A program made the translations under genes and the position numbers. This document shows, piece by piece, positions 8,702-16,392 of a stretch of DNA of 41,374 nucleotides. Every line of letters begins with the position of its first letter. Position 1 is the stretch's first letter. The stretch comes from Myxococcales bacterium. Lineage in GTDB: Bacteria; Myxococcota_A; Polyangia; Polyangiales; Polyangiaceae. The notes under the pieces were generated by a model that did no database searches, had not been told where the DNA came from, and saw only the letters and a program-made list of their open reading frames with translations. The stretch covers positions 1 through 41,374 of the forward strand of contig JAHFDY010000011.1 in NCBI GenBank assembly GCA_023248735.1. The letters run 5' to 3'.

Positions 8702-10177
8702 TCAATCGTCGTCGAGATATTCGCCGTCGGGAAGATTCTCAAAGCGAGTGTATTCCCGATCGAAACGCACCTTCGCGGTTCCCGTAGGGCCGTTACGCTG
8801 CTTGGCAACGATAAGCTCGGCGATGCCCTTCTCTTCCGTATCGTGGTTGTAATACTCGTCGCGGTAGATGAAGCAGATGTTGTCCGCGTCCTGCTCAATA
8901 GCGCCCGACTCGCGAAGGTCAGAGAGCTGCGGGCGTTTCGACTTCTCGCTGCGTGTTTCGACCGCACGATTCAACTGAGAGAGGGCGATGACCGCGACCT
9001 TCAGTTCTTTCGCGAGGCCCTTCAGACCGCGCGAAATTTCGCTGATCTCTTGCTCCCGTGAATTGAGCCCTTCGCGCCCACGCATCAATTGAAGGTAGTC
9101 CACGATGACCACGCCGATCTTGCGAATGGGTCTGCCTGTCTCATCGAAGCGATCGAACTCGGCTTGAAGGCGACGCACTTTGGCACGCAATTCGAGAATA
9201 TTGATGCCGGGCGAATCATCGACCCACACCGGCAAGCCGCCCAGATACGATGCCGCTTGTGTCAGCTTGCTCCAGTCTTGCGGCGAGAGAAATCCAGTCC
9301 GGATCTTGCTGACGTCGACCTTCGCTTCGGCGCACACCATACGATTGGCGATTTGCTCACGCGGCATCTCGAGGGTGAAGATGACGACGCCTCGCCCCGG
9401 TTCCTCGACCTTTTCGTCGGGCTTGTTGATGTTCTCTCGCTGCCTGGACGTTGCGACATTGGTCGCGAGGTTCAGAACGAAACTCGTCTTCCCCATGCCG
9501 GGGCGAGCCGCAATGATCGAGAGGTCGCCCTCATGAAGGCCAGCCGTTAAGCGATCGTACCGATCGAAGCCCGTTGGGACGCCCGTGGTGCGTTCGCCGC
9601 GCGCCATCGCGTCAGATAGTTGCTTGAATGCCTTCTTGACGACGTCGAGCAAGCGCTCTGTGGACACCGACTCCTGCGTGCGCGAAATTTGATAGATCGA
9701 TTGTTCCGCATCGTCGATGAATGCTTGTGCGACGCCATAGTCGACGTAGCCCTGGGCAGCCACGCGCTGACACGTCGCAATCACCTGCCTCACGCGCCAC
9801 TTCTCGTGGATCGTCTGACCGTATGCAGCAACGTTCGCGACGACGGGCGCGGCGTTGAGAACCTCGGTCAGGTACGACATGCCTCCGACCTGGGCGAGGC
9901 GCTCGCGATTCTTTAGCCACGTGCCGATCTGAACAACGTCAACGGGCTGGCCGATCGTTTTGAGTTCGATACACGCTTCGAAAATGCGTCTGTGTGCTTC
10001 GGAGTAGAAGTGCTCGGCCTTGAGGAACTCGAGGACCTTGTCGAGTGCGAGCGGGTCAACCATGACCGAGGAGAGCACCGCACCTTCGGCCTCGAGATCG
10101 TGTGGTGGAACGCGGCCCTCAACGACGATCGGCTCCTGATCGCGGAATTTGCCACCGTTTGTCCGGAACTTCTCCAC
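8702..10177 (-). CDS. dnaB: Replicative DNA helicase DnaB
   Basis: This 491-residue hexameric helicase unwinds the fork ahead of DNA polymerase III. The N-terminal domain reads RVPPHDLEAEGAVLSSVMVD. The RecA-like motor has Walker A ARPGMGKTSF near residue 225, Walker B VVIVDYLQLMRG, the DLRESGAIEQDAD arginine-finger region and LIVAKQRNGPTGT. It is slightly longer than usual (~450-470) because of a charged insertion after the Walker A helix (SRQRENINKPDEKVEEPG) and a smaller insertion before Walker B. The GTG start at 10177 is supported by CGGAGG nine bases upstream. It sits downstream of rplI in the ribosomal cluster, with a 78-bp gap that holds no terminator. Confidence 0.97.
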   Translation of the reverse strand: MEKFRTNGGKFRDQEPIVVEGRVPPHDLEAEGAVLSSVMVDPLALDKVLEFLKAEHFYSEAHRRIFEACIELKTIGQPVDVVQIGTWLKNRERLAQVGGMSYLTEVLNAAPVVANVAAYGQTIHEKWRVRQVIATCQRVAAQGYVDYGVAQAFIDDAEQSIYQISRTQESVSTERLLDVVKKAFKQLSDAMARGERTTGVPTGFDRYDRLTAGLHEGDLSIIAARPGMGKTSFVLNLATNVATSRQRENINKPDEKVEEPGRGVVIFTLEMPREQIANRMVCAEAKVDVSKIRTGFLSPQDWSKLTQAASYLGGLPVWVDDSPGINILELRAKVRRLQAEFDRFDETGRPIRKIGVVIVDYLQLMRGREGLNSREQEISEISRGLKGLAKELKVAVIALSQLNRAVETRSEKSKRPQLSDLRESGAIEQDADNICFIYRDEYYNHDTEEKGIAELIVAKQRNGPTGTAKVRFDREYTRFENLPDGEYLDDD

Positions 10178-10255
10178 AGGCTTGCCTCCGAAATTGACGA
10201 CGCGCCTCGATCGACAAGCAACCGAGACGCGGCGATTTCAACGCAGTGTTGAGTG

Positions 10256-10711
10256 TTACTTCGAAACCACGTTCACCTTCAGAGTCGCCGAAATGTCCGC
10301 GGTGAAGCGGACAGGGACTTCGAACGCACCGAGCGCCTTGATCGGCTCTGCAAGTTGCATGCGCTTGCGATCGACCTTGTGGCCTAGTGCGAGAACCGCA
10401 GCTTCGATGTCCTTCGAGGTGACCGATCCGAAGAGTCGGCCGTCTTCGCCAACCCGTTGAACGATCTTCACGTTCAGCGCAGAGAGGACGGCGGCGGCGT
10501 CGGTGTATTCCTTCTTCAGTTTCTCGGCACGAGCCAGCGCGATGGCACGCTGGTGCTCGATACGGCTCTTGTTGGCTGCGGTTGCAGGCAACGCGAGCTG
10601 ACGCGGAATGAGGAAGTTACGAGCGTATCCAGGACGAACGCGAACGAGGTCGCCGGAGACGCCCACGTTGTCGACGTCGTGTTGCAGAATGACTTCAATT
10701 GCAGCAGGCAT
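10256..10711 (-). CDS. rplI: 50S ribosomal protein bL9
   Basis: This 151-residue protein begins MPAAIEVILQHDVDNVGVSG and contains the diagnostic bL9 stretch DLVRVRPGYARNFLIPRQLA. A long connecting helix (KSRIEHQRAIALARAEKLKKEY) and the C-terminal RNA-binding domain with GRLFGSVTSKDI follow. It binds 23S rRNA domain V near the L1 stalk. The frame continues 32 codons upstream, but the ATG at 10711 has GGAG seven bases away and gives the conserved N-terminus. It is 11 bp downstream of rpsR and almost certainly translated from the same mRNA. Confidence 0.97.
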   Translation of the reverse strand: MPAAIEVILQHDVDNVGVSGDLVRVRPGYARNFLIPRQLALPATAANKSRIEHQRAIALARAEKLKKEYTDAAAVLSALNVKIVQRVGEDGRLFGSVTSKDIEAAVLALGHKVDRKRMQLAEPIKALGAFEVPVRFTADISATLKVNVVSK

Positions 10712-10722
10712 CGTAAATCTCC

Positions 10723-10995
10723 TTAACCAGTCACGGTGAAGGGCAAGAGCGCGATGTTGCGCGCGCGCTTGACGGCCATGGTGATCTTGCGCTGGTGAAG
10801 CGCGCAATTGCCACTGATGCGACGAGGCACAATCTTGCCGCGCTCAGAGATGAAGTATCGAAGTGCTTGCGGATCTTTGTAATCAATCGGCAGGGCCTTG
10901 TCGGAGCAGTACTTGCAAATACGCTTCTTACCTGTCCGGCGGCGAAGATCGCCGTTCAGGTCGGGCGTGCGCATATCTTTGTCATCATCAATCAC
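10723..10995 (-). CDS. rpsR: 30S ribosomal protein bS18
   Basis: This 90-residue bS18 carries [20 protein letters not shown], then [22 protein letters not shown] and [17 protein letters not shown]. These bind 16S rRNA together with bS6. The CxxC pair plus the later C-x2-H is the zinc-type ('C+') form of bS18. The start is GTG at 10995, supported by GGAG eight bases upstream (GGAGAATTCACC). It lies 48 bp after rpsF and 11 bp before rplI. Confidence 0.97.
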   Translation of the reverse strand: MIDDDKDMRTPDLNGDLRRRTGKKRICKYCSDKALPIDYKDPQALRYFISERGKIVPRRISGNCALHQRKITMAVKRARNIALLPFTVTG

Positions 10996-11043
10996 GGTGA
11001 ATTCTCCACACGTTAGGGGTTAGGCGCCTCTCGCGAGGGCCAA

Positions 11044-11607
11044 TCAATTTTCGTCCGCAGGAGCTGCGGGCGGCGCTGCAGCGACGATCGCTGGAGCTGC
11101 TTTGGAAACGGGCTCTTCGAATTCGTCGTCCGCGTATTCTTCTTCCTCGCGGCGACGGCGGTGGCCAGGCTCTGGATCGAGCAAACCGAGGGACCGTTCC
11201 AATGAGTCTTCGTTGCTGTCGTCTGCAGGCAGCTCGAGGCGTTCCCACTTCACGGCTTCCGGATCGACGGCAACCGTAGCTGCGTCGACGCTCTCGGAGA
11301 GCAGGATCGTTTGGTACTTAATGACGGCGTCGTTCAGCTTAAGATTGCGCTCGATCTCCGCGACAAGACCGCCGCGTCCGAGGTACTTGACGTAGATGTA
11401 AACGCCACGCTTCTCTTTCGCGACTGGGTACGCCAGCTTGCGGCGGCCCCAAGCTTCGACCTTAACGAGCTTGCCTTGCTCGCGATCGATAACTTCGGTG
11501 ACGCGAGTCTGAACCTTGTCGGCCGTATCGGCGTCGACGCTCGATTTCAGAACGTAGATGGTCTCGTATTCGCGCGAGCGCACGTGCCCGGCTGTTTGTG
11601 TTGCCAT
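11044..11607 (-). CDS. rpsF: 30S ribosomal protein bS6 with long acidic/Ala-Pro tail
   Basis: The start is ATG 11607 behind an excellent SD (AGGAGGAA, seven bases spacing); the frame is open 33 codons further upstream but that part is leader. The first ~105 residues are classic bS6 (REYETIYVLKSSVDADTADK, WGRRKLAYPVAKEKRGVYI, ERNLKLNDAVIKYQTI). The remaining ~80 residues form an unusual tail: acidic/Ser, then HRRRREEEEYADDEFEEP, then Ala/Pro-rich. At 187 residues it is well above the usual ~95-135. E. coli bS6 is known to carry added glutamates at its C-terminus, so a genetically encoded acidic tail may serve a similar purpose (inference). bS6 forms a dimer with bS18 on the 30S platform. Confidence 0.95.
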   Translation of the reverse strand: MATQTAGHVRSREYETIYVLKSSVDADTADKVQTRVTEVIDREQGKLVKVEAWGRRKLAYPVAKEKRGVYIYVKYLGRGGLVAEIERNLKLNDAVIKYQTILLSESVDAATVAVDPEAVKWERLELPADDSNEDSLERSLGLLDPEPGHRRRREEEEYADDEFEEPVSKAAPAIVAAAPPAAPADEN

Positions 11608-11697
11608 ATCGGATTCCTCCTGGACAAAGGCCCAAGCGAACTTGGACGAGGATTCGCCCGGAACATGCCGGACGAGGGACGGTCGAGATAGCATGCT

Positions 11698-11713
11698 GCG
11701 GCGCATTTTATCA
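11698..11713 (-). promoter_or_regulatory. Candidate extended -10 promoter before rpsF
   Basis: Just after the pth stop, the minus strand reads TGATAAAAT: a TAAAAT box (5/6 to TATAAT; plus-strand bases 11705-11710) with an upstream TG at the right distance for an extended -10 element. No good -35 is visible. It would give an rpsF leader of about 90 nt, independent of the rplY-pth promoter. Confidence 0.35.
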
Positions 11714-11724
11714 AGGGAAATAGG

Positions 11725-12285
11725 CTACCCTGACTTCCCGTTCGTGCGATTCATCGCCGCAAGCACGCCATCTTTCACGATCAAATTCGTCGCCTCGACG
11801 GAACGATTGATCACATCGTCAAGTTGCTTACGTTCTTCGTTTCCGAAGTTGCCCAAAACGTAACTCGCCACATCACCGCTAAAGTTGACGGGCGGCCTGC
11901 CGATGCCCACCCGCACGCGCACAAAGTCGGGTGCACCCATCCGCGCGATAATGCTGCGTAGACCGTTGTGTCCAGCGTGGCCGCCGCCAACTTTGATGCG
12001 AACGTCGGCAAAGGAGAGATCGAGCTCGTCGTGAATGACGATGACGTTCTCGAGGGGGACCTTCAGGAACGCCGCAGCAGGTTGAACGCTCTCGCCGGAG
12101 AGGTTCATGAAGGTCGTGGGCATAAGAAAAGCGAGCTCACCAGAGATGGCAAACTCGCCCGAGAACTTTGACCTAAACGACGCGCCGGCAGCGGATGCAA
12201 GCGCGTCGACGACCATGAAGCCAACGTTGTGACGGTTGCCCTCGTACTTCTGACCCGGATTGCCAAGCCCAACGACGAGGTGCAT
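11725..12285 (-). CDS. pth: Peptidyl-tRNA hydrolase
   Basis: This 186-residue enzyme releases tRNA from peptidyl-tRNA dropped by stalled ribosomes. Diagnostic features are LVVGLGNPGQKYEGNRHNVGF (catalytic His at residue 19), FLMPTTFMNLSGESV, the VIHDELDLSFADVRIKVGGGHAGHNGLRSI segment and FVRVRVGIGRP. The length is normal. It starts at ATG 12285, 24 bp after the rplY stop, and is the classical partner of rplY. It is followed by a ~117-bp leader before rpsF with a possible internal promoter. Confidence 0.97.
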   Translation of the reverse strand: MHLVVGLGNPGQKYEGNRHNVGFMVVDALASAAGASFRSKFSGEFAISGELAFLMPTTFMNLSGESVQPAAAFLKVPLENVIVIHDELDLSFADVRIKVGGGHAGHNGLRSIIARMGAPDFVRVRVGIGRPPVNFSGDVASYVLGNFGNEERKQLDDVINRSVEATNLIVKDGVLAAMNRTNGKSG

Positions 12286-12309
12286 GGAAGACTTCGAGGG
12301 CGGGTGTGG

Positions 12310-13005
12310 TTACTTCTTCTTCGCGTCGGGTTTCGCGGCGACGGGAGCTGCTTTCGCAGGGCCTGCGGCTGGCTTCGCAGCGGCCGCCTTGGGGTCCACA
12401 ACAGCAGCCTTGGGATCAGCAGCGGCGGCCGTCTCTTCAGTGCGATCCTTCTCAGGCGCAACGATCGCGACGAGCGTTTGCTCGGGCGAATAGCGAACCA
12501 CCACACCCTCGGGAAGTGTCAAATCCTTCGTCGACGTGTGGTCGCCGAGCGCGAGGTGCGAGATGTCGACTTCGATTTTCGTCGGGATCTTTCCGGGCAG
12601 GCAACGCACAGGGAGCATACGATAGACCTGGCGGAGCATGCCGCCTTGGCTGAGTCCGACCGCCTTTCCAATCGCGAAAAAAGGCACGTTCACGTCGACG
12701 ACTTGATCGAGCTGCACTTGGACGAAGTCGACGTGCTCAAGTTTGCGCGTCACCGGATGGTAGCTGTACTCGCGGATCATGACCGTCGACTCGTTCTTGC
12801 CGTCGGTCACGAACTTGATGACGGTGTTTTGGCCGTGTTCGCTCTTAAGAATGTTGACGATCTCTTTAGGCGTTACGGCGATTGCCGTCGCGGGAAGACC
12901 GCGGCCATAGGTAACCGCCGGGATAGAACCCGTGTTGCGAAGGCGGCGGCAAGCACCCTTACCAAGGCCTGCGCGGGACTGAGCTTGAAGGGTAGGCATC
13001 GTCAT
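12310..13005 (-). CDS. rplY: 50S ribosomal protein bL25, long Ctc form
   Basis: This 231-residue protein consists of an N-terminal 5S-rRNA-binding bL25 domain, a C-terminal TL5/Ctc beta domain and a ~45-residue Ala/Pro/Lys tail. The bL25 domain reads GKGACRRLRNTGSIPAVTYG, then EHGQNTVIKF and VTRKLEHVDFVQ. The TL5 domain reads VPFFAIGKAVGLSQGGML, then LPGKIPTKIEVDISHLALGD. AGGAG lies about eight bases before ATG 13005, favouring MTMPTL over the second ATG. It is probably the first gene of the rplY-pth-rpsF-rpsR-rplI-dnaB series. Its upstream neighbours are on the opposite strand, unlike the prs-rplY arrangement common in related bacteria. Confidence 0.95.
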   Translation of the reverse strand: MTMPTLQAQSRAGLGKGACRRLRNTGSIPAVTYGRGLPATAIAVTPKEIVNILKSEHGQNTVIKFVTDGKNESTVMIREYSYHPVTRKLEHVDFVQVQLDQVVDVNVPFFAIGKAVGLSQGGMLRQVYRMLPVRCLPGKIPTKIEVDISHLALGDHTSTKDLTLPEGVVVRYSPEQTLVAIVAPEKDRTEETAAAADPKAAVVDPKAAAAKPAAGPAKAAPVAAKPDAKKK

Positions 13006-13170
13006 GTGAGTGGCTCCTGAATGACCGGTCCGCCTTCGTTTCGAGAAGGCCTAGGGGTTTCTGTTCATGCCGCACGAGGATTCGAGCGAGGGCGCGGTGT
13101 TAGCAGAAGTGGAACCGCCGTGAAAGGTCGGAAATTTCTGGGAAAATTACGATGCCTAAGCTCTGACCGG

Positions 13171-13199
13171 AATATGCCGCGCCTCTACCTACGTTGCAA
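13171..13199 (-). promoter_or_regulatory. Candidate sigma70-type promoter for the rplY operon
   Basis: The minus strand reads TTGCAA (plus 13194-13199), 17 bases, then CATATT (plus 13171-13176). Each box matches 4/6 of the TTGACA/TATAAT consensus at ideal spacing. The implied leader before rplY would be about 160 nt. This is by eye only. Confidence 0.3.
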
Positions 13200-13221
13200 C
13201 GAGTCACCAGGAGGAAGGTTG

Positions 13222-13830
13222 TTGGACGAACCCATCATCGCAAACGTCAGGCGTCGGTTCGCCCCGAGACACATCGGCCGCATAATCGCTGGCTTCGCAT
13301 TGGGCTGGTCTCTCAGTGCCCTGGTCATCCTCTGTTCGAACGAACCCTGGCTCGGGCACGGCCCAAACAACGCATTGACCGCGGTGGGGATCGTTGCATT
13401 CGGCGCCATTGCGAGCGCAATCACCTTCGCTTGGTGGCTCTCGCGCCGCGACCGATCCAAGGGCTGGGCAACCCGATTGACGATTCAAGACGACCGCCTG
13501 ATGTTCGAGTCCGGTGGATCGATCGCGCGCGCCTCCGTGCTGTCGGGCGCCGTCGCAGACCTCGACGATCAGCGGGCGAGCGTCGCCATTCAAACGAAAA
13601 CGGAGCGTTGGCTCATCACCGTTCCAAAACACGCCGGCCGCGACATTGAAGCCACCCTTGCACTGGTGCGCACAACGCCGCTGCGCATTTTTCAGCTTCC
13701 GAGAGCTCGATCGTTTCGAGTGTCGCGTTCACCTTGTTGCTCCTGCTGCCTGGGTTCGCCATGCTCGGCGGGGCGGTATGGAGCACCGTGTGCGGGATCA
13801 TCATTCATGCTTCTGGAGCGAATAGGGTAG
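13222..13830 (+). CDS. Membrane protein, N-terminal part of a frame-split gene
   Basis: AGGAGG at 13209-13214 points to TTG 13222 as the start (spacing seven). The genuine coding part appears to run to about 13690. It has two membrane helices (around IAGFALGWSLSALVIL and AVGIVAFGAIASAITFAWWL), then a soluble beta-rich segment (TRLTIQDDRLMFESGG ... ERWLITVPKHAGRDIEATLALV) resembling small PH-like domains. At the T5 run 13688-13692 the sense changes: downstream in this frame the protein turns Cys/Arg-rich and stops at 13830. The next frame continues with SASESSIVSSVAFTLLLLLP. One extra T would join the two into a ~395-residue protein with four membrane helices. No function is recognised. Confidence 0.55.
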   Translation: MDEPIIANVRRRFAPRHIGRIIAGFALGWSLSALVILCSNEPWLGHGPNNALTAVGIVAFGAIASAITFAWWLSRRDRSKGWATRLTIQDDRLMFESGGSIARASVLSGAVADLDDQRASVAIQTKTERWLITVPKHAGRDIEATLALVRTTPLRIFQLPRARSFRVSRSPCCSCCLGSPCSAGRYGAPCAGSSFMLLERIG

Positions 13831-14408
13831 CGCTTGAGGGCGTGCTCGGTGGGACCTTTGTCGTGCTCGTCGTGGCCTTGCCGGCAGTCCTCACCGCTCG
13901 CATCATCCAAGGCGGAGAGTTTCGCATTTCCGCACTCCGAACGTACGTAGGCGCCATGAGTTCGGGTCCACCATCCGGTCGCAGTGAAGCGCAATGGCAG
14001 AATATGATCGACAGTAGTCTGCGCCTCACTGGACTGCGGACGTCCGGTCTCCAACGACACGCCCTTGCCCATCTCATGGCCGCCCGCGGTCGCGTCATCG
14101 ACCCTAACATTGTCAACTGTCTGAACGATCTCCTGCATGGTGAGCGATTGTGGTCGAAGCCGTACCGAACCAGGGACGTTGACGTCCGATCCATCGCTCT
14201 CGACTCGAGCGCCTCGGTTGAAGCGCGCGCTCTCGCTGCACGTATTCTCATTGAAGGTGACGCAAAGGATCCAACTGCAGCCGCCGCACTCGCTTTGTTG
14301 CCCTTCCGACCACGCCAGCGTCGCGCACTCCTCTCTGGCTCCCGTAATCGCGCCTTGAAGGCGCTTCGGCAATTGTGCAATTGGGACCCGGCGAACCTCG
14401 CGCCGTAA
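13734..14408 (+). CDS. Membrane protein, C-terminal part of the frame-split gene
   Basis: This frame is one base out of register with the preceding part; sensible coding seems to begin at about 13690, upstream of the first listed start. It supplies two hydrophobic helices (FTLLLLLPGFAMLGGAVW... and GGTFVVLVVALPAVLTA). A soluble ~150-residue domain follows with no recognised motif, rich in Arg/Ala/Leu and ending NWDPANLAP. Its N-terminal start has no SD, which supports it being the tail of the upstream frame rather than a separate gene. It ends 17 bp before the next membrane-protein gene. Confidence 0.5.
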   Translation: MLLLLPGFAMLGGAVWSTVCGIIIHASGANRVALEGVLGGTFVVLVVALPAVLTARIIQGGEFRISALRTYVGAMSSGPPSGRSEAQWQNMIDSSLRLTGLRTSGLQRHALAHLMAARGRVIDPNIVNCLNDLLHGERLWSKPYRTRDVDVRSIALDSSASVEARALAARILIEGDAKDPTAAAALALLPFRPRQRRALLSGSRNRALKALRQLCNWDPANLAP

Positions 14409-14425
14409 GGTAGTCTTGTCGTGCA

Positions 14426-14926
14426 ATGTCGGCGTATCGATCGCTCGCGCAATCCGGCCGTCTCATCGCCCGCTGCGAGGACAGCGGCGGGCAGTGGTGT
14501 ATCGGTGCTCTGATCGCCACGTTTGGCGCACTCGGCATGGCTTTGCATGCGAATCACCTCGGAAGCGGACGGCTCGATCCCGAGTCGATGGCAACGATCG
14601 TCTTCGTCGGCATCGCCGGACTCTGCGTCCTCGAGTCGCGTCGCCTCCGTGGCGAGGCGCTCGAACTGTACGAGGACGGCCTGGTCGTGATGCGCAATCG
14701 CGAACACACATGGCTCCCATGGCCCGCGATTCACGAAGTCAAGGCGCTTTACATTCGTGGGCCGAACGGCCGCGGGATCGCCGATCGCTCAAACTTGGTT
14801 TCCCTCATTCTGCGCACGAGCCATGGGACAATCGTTAACTTATCGAACGAAAACGCAGCGCTCACCGCCCTCGAAAATCAGCTCCGCACACACTCTCAAG
14901 CCCCCATCGAATCAGCACTCATCTGA
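14426..14926 (+). CDS. Small membrane protein with PH-like C-terminal domain
   Basis: This 166-residue protein has two hydrophobic helices (WCIGALIATFGALGMALHA and MATIVFVGIAGLCVLE). They are followed by a cytosolic domain with the rhythm 'L.LYEDGLVV......WLPWPAIHEV......L.L.T.HGTIVNLS......L...L', suggestive of a small bacterial PH-like domain. It starts 17 bp after the frame-split gene and shares its two-helix-plus-beta-domain layout, so the two are likely co-transcribed and possibly related by duplication. The pair lies, on the opposite strand, between prs and rplY. Function unknown. Confidence 0.65.
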   Translation: MSAYRSLAQSGRLIARCEDSGGQWCIGALIATFGALGMALHANHLGSGRLDPESMATIVFVGIAGLCVLESRRLRGEALELYEDGLVVMRNREHTWLPWPAIHEVKALYIRGPNGRGIADRSNLVSLILRTSHGTIVNLSNENAALTALENQLRTHSQAPIESALI

Positions 14927-14947
14927 CGCTCACGCAGCTCAGCCGCG

Positions 14948-15119
14948 AAGCGATAAATGGTGGACGTCCACACTCCCAGGCGACCCGACGCACGAGGCAC
15001 ACGCCAAAGCGATAAATGGGTGGTAACGTCCGGCCCTGCCCAAGCGACCCGTGCAACACGGCATCAGCTCTAAAGCGATAAATGGGTGGTAACGTCCGAC
15101 ACACCCAAGCGACCCGTGC
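14948..15119. repeat. Three tandem copies of a ~60-66 bp intergenic repeat
   Basis: Copies start at about 14948, 15007 and 15073. The core is AAGCGATAAATGGGTGG, then TAACGTCCG, about 8 variable bases, then CCCAAGCGACCCGTGC. Copies 2 and 3 are near-identical in the core. Copy 1 is diverged (ATGGTGGACGTCC, CCCAGGCGACCCGACGC). Between units are 10-18 unrelated bases. No hairpin plus T-tract is visible. The array lies between a plus-strand gene end and the prs 3' end, and occupies nearly the whole gap. Confidence 0.85.
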
Positions 15120-15126
15120 CTACCAA

Positions 15127-16071
15127 CTAAGCAAAAAGCGAACTCACCGAGTCCGAATGGTGGATCCTTCGAATCGCCTCAGCGAGCAACCGCGCGATCG
15201 ACAGCACCTTGATCTTCGGATTGCCCTGCGCCCCTTCGGGTAGGGGCGTCGTGTCGGTGACGACAACTTCGTCGAGCGGTGACTCGTTGATCCTCTGCAC
15301 CGCTGGGCCTGAGAGAACACCGTGCGTTGCACATGCAACGATGCGACGTGCACCGAACTCGCGCAGCGCCTTCGCGGCGCCGCACAGCGTACCTGCCGTG
15401 TCGATAAGGTCGTCGATGATGATGCAGTCCTTACCGCTAACGTCGCCGATAATGTGCATGACCTCGCTGACGTTCGCGCGCTCACGCCGCTTGTCGATAA
15501 TGGCAAGACTTGCGTTGAGTCGTTTCGAATACGCGCGTGCGCGTTCGACGCCACCTGCGTCAGGAGAGACGAATACGGCAGACGAATCGAAATTCTTGCG
15601 CAAGTAGTCGTCGAGAAAAATCGGCATCGCGTAGAGGTGATCAAACGGAATGTTGAAGAACCCCTGAATCTGGCCCGCGTGGAGGTCGACCGACACGACG
15701 CGATCGATGCCTGCCACCTGGTAAAGGTCGGCGACCAACTTCGCTGTGATTGGGGTTCGCGGAGCAACTTTGCGGTCTTGGCGAGCGTAGCCGTAATACG
15801 GAATGACCGCAGTGATCGAACCCACCGATGCGCGACGAAGAGCGTCGCACATGACAAGCAGTTCCATCACGTTGTCGTTCGCCGGGCTGCCTGTGGACTG
15901 GATGACGTAGGCGTCTACCCCGCGAACATTCTCGTTAATCTCAACGAAGGACTCGCCGTCGCTGAAGCGCGTCGTTTTGCTCTTTGCGACGGGAGTTTCG
16001 AGAAACACCGCGATCGAGTGAGCCAGGGTGGGGTTCGAGTTGCCGGAGAAGATACAGACTTTCTTAAACAC
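15127..16071 (-). CDS. prs: Ribose-phosphate pyrophosphokinase (PRPP synthetase)
   Basis: This 314-residue class I enzyme makes PRPP from ribose-5-phosphate and ATP for nucleotide, His and Trp synthesis. Features are the [18 protein letters not shown]-terminus, [17 protein letters not shown], the ATP-binding [22 protein letters not shown] and the PRPP loop [12 protein letters not shown]. The frame is open upstream for 62 codons and an ATG lies six codons before. GTG 16071 was chosen because GGAGG sits six bases upstream and it gives the conserved start and normal length. It is followed by the tandem repeat and separated from rplY by two opposite-strand membrane-protein genes. Confidence 0.96.
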   Translation of the reverse strand: MFKKVCIFSGNSNPTLAHSIAVFLETPVAKSKTTRFSDGESFVEINENVRGVDAYVIQSTGSPANDNVMELLVMCDALRRASVGSITAVIPYYGYARQDRKVAPRTPITAKLVADLYQVAGIDRVVSVDLHAGQIQGFFNIPFDHLYAMPIFLDDYLRKNFDSSAVFVSPDAGGVERARAYSKRLNASLAIIDKRRERANVSEVMHIIGDVSGKDCIIIDDLIDTAGTLCGAAKALREFGARRIVACATHGVLSGPAVQRINESPLDEVVVTDTTPLPEGAQGNPKIKVLSIARLLAEAIRRIHHSDSVSSLFA

Positions 16072-16392
16072 GCCTGGCCTCCAGTCCATCCGGCGCAACC
16101 GCCGACGGGCGCGCCAGGTGTAACTCTCGCCCTGGAGCGAGTCAAATGCGTTGGTCGCTATTGTCGTTCGTCGGCACCAATGTCCGGCGCACAGCAATTT
16201 CGAGGGTTGCCGAAAACCTGAAGCGCGCCACCCACCTACACAGTCTCGCGCCCACACTGGCGCCCATGCAATCAGTTACCCTTCTCTCAGTGGCACGAGA
16301 CACCGTTGAGCTAACGCCTTCTCCATGCATCAGCCCGCGCACGGCGATACACTGAGGTGTGGGGACAACGATGCGATGCAGCCGGGGGATTC
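16072..16392. other. Divergent intergenic region between prs and the M19-like gene
   Basis: About 320 bp that must hold promoters for both directions. No tRNA, hairpin-terminator, strong box pair or convincing small ORF was found. A 29-codon frame starting ATG 16266 lacks an SD. Confidence 0.35.

Noticed and set aside
11610-11700. bS6:bS18-binding autoregulatory RNA leader before rpsF
   Set aside because: A small CCGG/CCGG hairpin is present, but the known motif's full shape could not be confirmed by eye, so it is not listed as a feature. A covariance-model search of this leader would decide it.
12229-13020. 263-residue plus-strand ORF opposite rplY
   Set aside because: Antisense to a well-supported bL25 gene with SD and conserved domains.
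14919-15104. Minus-strand ORF with repeated peptide RTLPPIYRF
   Set aside because: The repeated peptide is simply a translation of the tandem DNA repeat; no SD and no plausible protein outside the repeats.
14948-15119. CRISPR-like array
   Set aside because: Only three units, uneven spacing, similarity extends through most of the unit rather than alternating with unique spacers, and no cas genes in the window.
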